Shown here one piece after another: positions 27,212-33,875 of a DNA stretch of 64,000 nucleotides. Source of the stretch: Eubacteriales bacterium (lineage in GTDB: Bacteria; Bacillota; Clostridia; Lachnospirales; Lachnospiraceae); NCBI GenBank assembly GCA_030526665.1, contig JAUNCI010000002.1, forward strand, positions 36,395 through 100,394, given 5' to 3'. The notes beneath the pieces were generated by a model, which had not been told where the DNA came from, made no database searches, and was given only the letters and a program-made list of their open reading frames with translations. The stretch's first letter is position 1. Every line of letters starts with the position of its first letter. The position numbers and the translations under genes were made by a program.

Positions 27212-27246
27212 AAAGGAGAGCACGATCTCGTGCATTGAAAAATATG
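27212..27246 (+). promoter_or_regulatory. Ribosome binding site separated from its start codon by a hairpin
   Basis: AAAGGAG ends at 27219 and the best start codon is ATG 27244, which is 24 bases away and too far. Between them GCACG (27220-27224) and CGTGC (27229-27233) form a 5-bp stem with a 4-base loop. With the stem folded, about 10 bases remain, an ideal distance. An in-frame TTG at 27235 is the alternative start. Confidence 0.55.
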
Positions 27247-27906
27247 AAAAAAAAATTAATTGCTATTACATGTGCTGCTGCACTTACACTTACGATTGGA
27301 GGAACATTTGCATATCTTACAGATTCCGACCAGGCTGTCAACGAATTTACAGTAGGTAAAGTAACGATCGATCTGACAGAGCCTTCCTGGGATCCGGAAG
27401 ATAATACGGAAATTACGCCATTGGATGAAATTGAGAAAGATCCGCAGATTACCAATACAGGTAAAAATGATGCTTATGTATTTCTTGAAGTGGCGATTCC
27501 AAAACGAGAGTTAATTCTTGCAGACGCAAAAGGAAATCGACTTCCAAAAGAAACGGTTCCTTTGTTTACATATGAAAAGAATGAAGGCTGGGAGTTGATT
27601 GCAACTGAAGAAAAAGAAGACACAAACTCATATATTTATGCATATAATCAAATTTTGTCACCGGATCAGACTACAGAAAGCTTGTTTGACACGATTCGAT
27701 TCCAAAATGTAATTGAAGGACAGGTGGATGGTGAAGCATTTAATATCCCGGTATATGCGTATGCAATTCAGAGTGACAATACCGGAGACGGAAAAACATC
27801 GATTATCGATCAGGCCAAAGCTGCATTTGAGAAGTACGAACTTCAGAATGCAGGACAGGACAAACCAGAAACAAAGAACGGAAGTGGAGAGATTGAACAA
27901 CCGTAA
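27244..27906 (+). CDS. TasA/camelysin-like SipW substrate 1
   Basis: The 220-residue protein begins MKKKLIAITCAAALTLTIGG then TFAYLTDSDQAVNEFTVGKV, which is the SipW-dependent signal peptide and mature start typical of TasA and camelysin. The body is a predicted beta-sandwich with ITNTGKNDAYVFLEV and ILSPDQTTESLF. A short hydrophilic tail rich in Lys, Gly and Glu follows, with no membrane anchor. TasA-type proteins polymerise into extracellular fibres of the biofilm matrix. The unanchored form and its place right after sipW suggest it is the main fibre subunit. That role is inferred. Confidence 0.82.
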   Translation: MKKKLIAITCAAALTLTIGGTFAYLTDSDQAVNEFTVGKVTIDLTEPSWDPEDNTEITPLDEIEKDPQITNTGKNDAYVFLEVAIPKRELILADAKGNRLPKETVPLFTYEKNEGWELIATEEKEDTNSYIYAYNQILSPDQTTESLFDTIRFQNVIEGQVDGEAFNIPVYAYAIQSDNTGDGKTSIIDQAKAAFEKYELQNAGQDKPETKNGSGEIEQP

Positions 27907-28474
27907 TAGAAAATTAATTAAGAATAAAAATCGATTCGTTCGTCTAAATATAATTAGCAGTATTATGCTGTCACTGGGGATTTCTTCCCCGGTGAATGCA
28001 TATTTGACACACAATCAGAATCGGTCCAATGAAATTTCAGTAGGAAAAAATGAAACTACGATCACTGAAGATTTTCCGGATATCACTCCTATACCTTATA
28101 CGGATAATCCAACGATTCAAAAGGTTGTAAGAGTCTATAGCTCGAATGATCCGGATAATGTAGACTGCTATGTTCGAGTACGTGTATTGGAATCTAACAG
28201 TGCATATGGGAACGCAATGGAATATTGTGATTTGGATACAGCCAACTGGACCTATAACGCTTATGATGATTTTTATTATTATCATCACATTCTTTCACCG
28301 GGTGAAGAAACTACACCGTTATTTACCGCAATTAAGGTTCTTGGAGCAGAGGTGGATCCTGAGGAGGCGGAAAAATTGCAGCATGTCTGGATTGATGTAT
28401 ATGAAGAGTCTATACAGGCAGGAGAATATACTTCTTATCAGGATGCATGGAATGCGATGTCTGTTTCAGAATAG
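27893..28474 (+). CDS. TasA-like SipW substrate 2
   Basis: The roughly 193-residue protein has a basic n-region (NRNRKLIKNKNR), a hydrophobic stretch (LNIISSIMLSLGISS) and VNAYLTHNQNRSNEISVG, a diverged SipW-type cleavage region. It shares CYVRVRVLE, FYYYHHILSPGEETTPLF and ESIQAGE with its neighbours, so it is a paralogue. No ATG stands at a sensible position. TTG 27893 (close to GGAG at 27886-27889) or GTG 27884 are the best starts, both inside the previous gene, so translation is probably coupled. I infer a minor fibre or assembly subunit, comparable in position to TapA-like partners but not similar in sequence that I can see. Confidence 0.72.
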   Translation: MNNRNRKLIKNKNRFVRLNIISSIMLSLGISSPVNAYLTHNQNRSNEISVGKNETTITEDFPDITPIPYTDNPTIQKVVRVYSSNDPDNVDCYVRVRVLESNSAYGNAMEYCDLDTANWTYNAYDDFYYYHHILSPGEETTPLFTAIKVLGAEVDPEEAEKLQHVWIDVYEESIQAGEYTSYQDAWNAMSVSE

Positions 28475-28483
28475 GAGGTGAAA

Positions 28484-29698
28484 ATGAAAAAATTAATCAA
28501 ATTTTCCGGACCGATTCTATTTCTATTCAGTGCGTTGATGTTATCTTTAAATGTATATGCTTCCTTTCATGACAGCGCCGAAGTTACAAATCATTTTTCA
28601 CTGGGTGATGTAAATATTGGAATTAAGGAATATGAGCTAATTGATGAGAATGAGGTCGAATATCAGGATCAAAAACAGGTCATGCCGGGAGATGTGATTT
28701 CTAAAATTCCCAGAATTACCAATTATGCGGAACCCTGCTACATTAGAGCCAGGGTATTGGTACATGATCTGAATACGGGTATAGCCTTTCCTGAGGAAAA
28801 TATCCAATTTGATTCCGCCTGGATTAAACGAGGAAGTTTTTATTACTATCCATCTGCTCTAAAAAAGGATGTTTCGGTAGATTTATTTCACCAGATCGAA
28901 ATTCCTTCGAATTGGGGAAAGTCTATGGAAGAGCGTACATTTCACGTTGAAGTCATTGCTCAGGCGATTCAGGCTGCACATTTTCAACCGGCTCTGGAAT
29001 CCTCAGAGCCATGGGGAAAACAAACGATTTTGCAGTGTATTCACGAACAGGATGGCAAAGTGATTACGGAAAAGGACAAAGCAGCATTAAATATTAAGCT
29101 GGATGGTGAGGCGGGTAAAATTATGATATTCCCGGACGACTTTTTCTCGAATTTCGGTTATCTGATGCCGGGAGATACATTAAAGGATTCTGTAAAAATA
29201 ACCAACTTTACAGATGAAAAGCTTCAGCTGTGGTTTCGCACGGATCATTCGGAAGCATCGCAGGAGCAGTATGATCTAATGAGGCAAATGCGTATGAAGA
29301 TTTATCGTGATGATCTGAAAATATATGAAGGAAATGTAGCCTCTGATTTATTGGAAAAAGAGATTTGCCTTTATGTTTTAGAACCACGTGAGCAGGGAAT
29401 TTTATCTTTCGAAATTGAAGTACCAACTTCGATAGACAACACTTATGCATTAGCGGATGGACTTGTTCGATGGCATTTTCGAGCCGAAAGTGCAGGAACG
29501 GAAAAAATAACAACACCTCCGCATCGCAAAGGAGGTACTCGTACTTCCGGCAAAAAAATTACAAATAGAAAGAACGTAAAAACAGGGGATAATACAAAAC
29601 TAAATCTGTGGATTATTATGATGACAGTGTCTTTGATTTTGACAATCCTAAGTATAAATGGAAAACGAGGTGATGCATATGAAAAAGAGGAAGAATAG
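28484..29698 (+). CDS. TasA-like SipW substrate 3, two-domain with KTGD membrane anchor
   Basis: The 404-residue protein starts MKKLIKFSGPILFLFSALML with a SipW-type boundary YASFHDSAEVTNHFSLGDV. Two similar domains follow, each with MPGD and a later ITN (VMPGDVISKIPRITNYAE and LMPGDTLKDSVKITNFTDE). The C-terminus has VKTGDN (about residue 366), a membrane segment and an acidic tail, like a sortase signal lacking Leu-Pro. AGGAGG at 28473-28478 supports ATG 28484. It may tether the fibre to the cell surface; this is inferred from the anchor. It overlaps the next gene by 20 bases. Confidence 0.78.
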   Translation: MKKLIKFSGPILFLFSALMLSLNVYASFHDSAEVTNHFSLGDVNIGIKEYELIDENEVEYQDQKQVMPGDVISKIPRITNYAEPCYIRARVLVHDLNTGIAFPEENIQFDSAWIKRGSFYYYPSALKKDVSVDLFHQIEIPSNWGKSMEERTFHVEVIAQAIQAAHFQPALESSEPWGKQTILQCIHEQDGKVITEKDKAALNIKLDGEAGKIMIFPDDFFSNFGYLMPGDTLKDSVKITNFTDEKLQLWFRTDHSEASQEQYDLMRQMRMKIYRDDLKIYEGNVASDLLEKEICLYVLEPREQGILSFEIEVPTSIDNTYALADGLVRWHFRAESAGTEKITTPPHRKGGTRTSGKKITNRKNVKTGDNTKLNLWIIMMTVSLILTILSINGKRGDAYEKEEE

Positions 29699-32282
29699 AT
29701 ATCTCATAAAGAACAGGTATCATAAAAAGCATGGAAGTATTCTGCATCATAATTTCATTTATATCCTGGTAATTCTCTGTGTACTGAATGGAATCTGGAA
29801 TATACGGGCGGAAAGTAATGTGAATCAAAGAGCATCGGCTTCGGAATATGAAGCGAATGAGAAGTATTTTAATGAAAATATGATTAATGAGGTCAGTGAA
29901 AGTGAGCGGAAAGATAAGCGAATAGATGAGTTTGACGAGGAAAAAGATATAAGTACACCGGGTTCGGAAGATGATGCAGAAAATGATGATGTTGAGGAAT
30001 TCGATTTAGACGAGCCGACAGAGGATGCGCAGGATTCTGATACCACCCTTTCAGATGGGAATGATGATTCTGATGAGGAAGATCCGGATGATAAGGAACA
30101 GGAAGGAGATGACGATTCTCTTTCTGAAAATTTATTTCTGATAGATCAGGAAAATGCAGATCAGTTTCAGGCAAACGATGAAGAAAGTCAGGAACTGCTG
30201 CAGGAAATCCTGGATGGAGAACAACTCGGATTTGTACTGATGGAAAATGCTGATTTTGAGGAAGGACTTGTAATTGAAACGGAAATAATTGATTCGGATT
30301 CGAATGAAAATTATGAAGAAATAACAGTCGCTGAGACTATGAAGGAAGATGAAAACGAAATCTCTGTCGATGATGATACGGATGAATGGATCAGTGAAGA
30401 AGTAAACGAGTTGGATGATACACAGGAACAGCAGACAATACGATCCGAAGTTCTCTTAAGTTCCCTGTATGACAGCAGCTATAATCTGAAAAATGGCAGT
30501 CGTATTTATTGTGATGAAGTCTGGACAAAGGCAAATGATTACATTAATGGGAATCGAACACGAATGTCTACAACCTATCGAACTGTCTCCTATACGGATT
30601 TAGACGGAAATTCGAAAACAGCACCAATTTACTGTATGAATGCTATGAAAGATAGTATTTCTTCGGGGAAGATCGATGCATCCGGTATCAAGTCCGTTAA
30701 CAATAATACAGTAAAAAAATTATTATATTATGGTTATGGCGGTCCCGGAGATTATTGCGATCAATACGATCCTACCTGTAGCCATATCAACTGGTCAAAC
30801 TGGCATAATCGATATGTTTTCACACATCAGGCAATTTCGAAATCCTATGCTAACGATGTTGGTGGTGCTACTGCAGCAGAAATCGAACATGTAGGTTTGA
30901 ATCGCTTTATCAGTAAATTGACATCTTTAAAACTTCCGTCAAGAAATGCAACACTTTTAAATGCAGTACTGCCGACTTCAGAGCGTGAGGTAGGACAGAC
31001 TGTTTCCGTAGAAATGCCTTTGTATCATGGATATTCCGATTATAAAAGCTATATGCCGGCAAATTATAAAAACGGATATTATTTATCGGAAGTGGTAATC
31101 GTTTCAGATACGGAATCGCCGCAATTCGGAATTAAAATCAATCATAAAACATCCAGTCAATGGACGGTATTCTATTGGACCAGTTATAATGATTATGTGG
31201 AACGAGGATTTAACAACCCTCGTGTATGTTCCGGTGATCAGGTTTTAAATATTAAACACAGCGGAAGATTTCGAATAGGGATCCCGGCGGCATATTTGAA
31301 ATCTTTGAATTTTAAATTTCCATTAATTCAAAACCCGGTTTCATACTTACTGGTTGATACCAGTGAAATTTATCATGATACAAGATATCAGGATTTTGGT
31401 TCAACAGTATATCAGGGTGAAAAAAAGATTCTAAATTTAGTTGAAGCACAGACACCGCAGGGAACATTGAAAATTGCAAAAACGGATTCCACAACAATGG
31501 AACCGGTCGAAAGTGCTCAATATTCTTTGTATGCCGATGAAAATCTGATATCAGCCGGACGAACGGTTTATAGAAAAGACACATTAATTGATCAGAAAAT
31601 GACCGATAAAAATGGTGAAATTGTATTTAAAGCGTTAATTCCCGGCAGATACTATGTGAGAGAAACAAAGGCGTCTTCCGGTTATCAGATCGATACAAAG
31701 AGATATTCCGTTGAGGTATTTGATAATTCAACGAATACAAATGCCGAGACGGCGGTTTTACAGGTTACTGATGATCCGATACCCGTTTCATTGGGAGAGA
31801 TTGTTATCACGAAGAATATCTATGCATCGGAAGTAATATGGGCACATGGAAATCCAACATTTCAATTTTGTGTAGAGGGAACGGACATAAATGGAAAATC
31901 GCATACCTATCACGAAACGATTGTATTTGATCCGGGCTCTTTCCCTATAGCAGAATACTCAGATACGAATTCGGATGATCTTTTAAGTCTGAGGGTAAAA
32001 ATCGTGGATATTCCGTATGGGAATTATATAATCTCTGAGTACGAAACATTGCGGTATTATCTGGAAAAAATAGAGGCTGGAAGCAGTAATGCATCCATAC
32101 ATCAGATTTCGGAATCTCGTCCGGGTGCTCGACCAAAAGATATTGCTTATGCAGAGGTTCAGCTGACAGAACAGGAAAAAGTCGCAGCAGTATCTTTTTA
32201 TAACAGAAAAGCATGGCAGCAGGACTTTTCGCATACCGCTTTTGTAGACAATTATATCCCATTACCAAAGGTTTCAAGCTAG
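29679..32282 (+). CDS. Large adhesin: acidic stalk, thioester-domain-like head, SpaA/Cna-B repeats
   Basis: The 867-residue protein has a long basic n-region, a hydrophobic core and IRAES as the probable signal cleavage. A Glu/Asp-rich region (about 40-255) comes first. A thioester-domain-like segment follows (about 270-400) with SRIYCDEVWTKAN, APIYCMNAMK, LLYYGYGGPGDYC and FTHQAIS. A SpaA/Cna-B domain (about 590-690) has GTLKIAKTD and YYVRETKASSGY, fitting an isopeptide Lys and Glu. Another Cna-like domain (about 700-850) contains GEIVITKNIYASE. The end lacks any LPXTG or membrane anchor. GAGG at 29667-29670 supports ATG 29679. It is the last gene of the sipW operon. An adhesin or fibre tip is inferred. 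Confidence 0.75.
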   Translation: MKKRKNRYLIKNRYHKKHGSILHHNFIYILVILCVLNGIWNIRAESNVNQRASASEYEANEKYFNENMINEVSESERKDKRIDEFDEEKDISTPGSEDDAENDDVEEFDLDEPTEDAQDSDTTLSDGNDDSDEEDPDDKEQEGDDDSLSENLFLIDQENADQFQANDEESQELLQEILDGEQLGFVLMENADFEEGLVIETEIIDSDSNENYEEITVAETMKEDENEISVDDDTDEWISEEVNELDDTQEQQTIRSEVLLSSLYDSSYNLKNGSRIYCDEVWTKANDYINGNRTRMSTTYRTVSYTDLDGNSKTAPIYCMNAMKDSISSGKIDASGIKSVNNNTVKKLLYYGYGGPGDYCDQYDPTCSHINWSNWHNRYVFTHQAISKSYANDVGGATAAEIEHVGLNRFISKLTSLKLPSRNATLLNAVLPTSEREVGQTVSVEMPLYHGYSDYKSYMPANYKNGYYLSEVVIVSDTESPQFGIKINHKTSSQWTVFYWTSYNDYVERGFNNPRVCSGDQVLNIKHSGRFRIGIPAAYLKSLNFKFPLIQNPVSYLLVDTSEIYHDTRYQDFGSTVYQGEKKILNLVEAQTPQGTLKIAKTDSTTMEPVESAQYSLYADENLISAGRTVYRKDTLIDQKMTDKNGEIVFKALIPGRYYVRETKASSGYQIDTKRYSVEVFDNSTNTNAETAVLQVTDDPIPVSLGEIVITKNIYASEVIWAHGNPTFQFCVEGTDINGKSHTYHETIVFDPGSFPIAEYSDTNSDDLLSLRVKIVDIPYGNYIISEYETLRYYLEKIEAGSSNASIHQISESRPGARPKDIAYAEVQLTEQEKVAAVSFYNRKAWQQDFSHTAFVDNYIPLPKVSS

Positions 32283-32323
32283 ACAAACCAAATAAAATCA
32301 GTTAGAATAGGCAATATAACTTC

Positions 32324-32357
32324 AGCAGCCCCAAAAGTATGCACTTGTGGGGTTGCT
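32324..32357 (+). terminator. Hairpin at the end of the surface operon
   Basis: AGCAGCCCCA (32324-32333) and TGGGGTTGCT (32348-32357) form a 10-bp stem with one G-U pair and a 14-base loop. Only ATTTG follows, so the U-tract is weak, but its place before miaB fits a terminator. Confidence 0.55.
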
Positions 32358-32413
32358 ATTTGTGCTGTATTTACGAAATTATGACTTGATTATTGAAAAG
32401 AAAGGATCAATTT

Positions 32414-33862
32414 ATGTTCAACGAAATAGATTTTGATAAGCTTCAATTAGATATGCCGGCACCGGAAAATGATACACAGCGCCAGTACTATTATATTGCA
32501 AAGTGTCGCGAAGGTTTAAAAGAACTGGAACTCGGAGAAACTCCGATTCGTACATTTTGTCTCACAACTTTTGGATGCCAGATGAATGAAAAACAGTCAG
32601 AAGTTGTTGCCGGTACACTTGAGGCAATGGGACTGGTCCGCGAAGAAAGCGAAAATGCAGATGTTATTTTATTTAATACCTGTACCGTTCGTGAAAATGC
32701 GAATCTCAAAGTTTACGGTCGTTTGGGATATCTTCAGAGTATCAAGAAAAAAAGACCAAATATGAAAATAATCATGTTCGGATGTATGATGCAGGAAGAA
32801 CATGTAGTGCAGAAAATCAAAAAGGACTATCCATTTGTAGACCTGGTATTTGGTACACATAACATTTTTAAATTCGCAGAGCTGTTCTATGAGATGCTTC
32901 ATGCGGCTGGACAGATCGTAGATATCTGGGAAGGCTCTGACCAGATTATCGAAGAATTACCGACAGAAAGAAACTTTTCTTTTAAATCCGGTGTCAATAT
33001 CATGTTTGGCTGTAATAACTTCTGCAGCTATTGTATCGTTCCATACGTTCGAGGCAGAGAACGCAGCAGAGAGCCGGAAGCAATTGTAAAAGAAATCGAA
33101 AACCTTGTTCAGGATGGCGTTACTGAAGTTATGCTTCTCGGACAGAATGTAAACTCTTATGGCAAAAATCTGGAGAATCCGGTTTCGTTTGCAAAACTTT
33201 TGGAAATGGTTGAGCAGGTGGAAGGAATTAAACGAATTCGTTTTATGACTTCTCATCCGAAGGATTTATCCGATGAATTAATTGAATACATGGCGACCAG
33301 CAAAAAAGTTTGTCATCATCTGCATCTTCCAATGCAGTCAGGCAGCAGTCGTCTTCTGAAAATAATGAATCGCCGCTATGACAAAGAAAAATATCTCGGA
33401 TTAGTTGAAAAGATCAGAAAAGCAATTCCGGATATTTCTCTTACAACAGATATTATCGTTGGTTTCCCGGGAGAAACAGAGGAAGATTTCCTCGAAACAA
33501 TGGATGTTGTTGACAAAGCCGGTTTTGATACCGCCTTTACTTTCATCTATTCCAAACGTAGCGGCACACCGGCGGCAAAGATGGAAGAACAGGTTCCGGA
33601 AGATGTTGTAAAGGATCGTTTCCAGAGATTGTTAAAACTGGTTCAGGATCGTGGACGTGAACGTTCTTCTCGTTTTGAAGGAAGCGTTCAGGAAGTTCTT
33701 GTGGAAACCGAGAGCAAGGACAAAGGTGTATTTACAGGCCGTACCGCGTACAATCTTCTTGTACATTTTGAAGGTACAGATGATATGCTTGGCAAATATC
33801 TGAAAGTACGTCTTGATACCTGTAAAGGTTTTTATTATCTTGGTTCAATCGTAGAAGAATAA
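32414..33862 (+). CDS. miaB: tRNA-2-methylthio-N6-dimethylallyladenosine synthase MiaB
   Basis: The 482-residue radical-SAM methylthiotransferase has the N-terminal UPF0004 cysteines (TFGCQMN, FNTCTVRENA, MFGCMMQEE), the radical-SAM cluster motif MFGCNNFCSYC near residue 200, and a C-terminal TRAM domain. It adds the methylthio group to i6A37 of tRNA after MiaA, whose gene is four positions downstream. AAAGGA at 32401-32406 supports ATG 32414 over an upstream in-frame TTG. Confidence 0.96.
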   Translation: MFNEIDFDKLQLDMPAPENDTQRQYYYIAKCREGLKELELGETPIRTFCLTTFGCQMNEKQSEVVAGTLEAMGLVREESENADVILFNTCTVRENANLKVYGRLGYLQSIKKKRPNMKIIMFGCMMQEEHVVQKIKKDYPFVDLVFGTHNIFKFAELFYEMLHAAGQIVDIWEGSDQIIEELPTERNFSFKSGVNIMFGCNNFCSYCIVPYVRGRERSREPEAIVKEIENLVQDGVTEVMLLGQNVNSYGKNLENPVSFAKLLEMVEQVEGIKRIRFMTSHPKDLSDELIEYMATSKKVCHHLHLPMQSGSSRLLKIMNRRYDKEKYLGLVEKIRKAIPDISLTTDIIVGFPGETEEDFLETMDVVDKAGFDTAFTFIYSKRSGTPAAKMEEQVPEDVVKDRFQRLLKLVQDRGRERSSRFEGSVQEVLVETESKDKGVFTGRTAYNLLVHFEGTDDMLGKYLKVRLDTCKGFYYLGSIVEE

Positions 33863-33875
33863 CAGGAGATTATAT

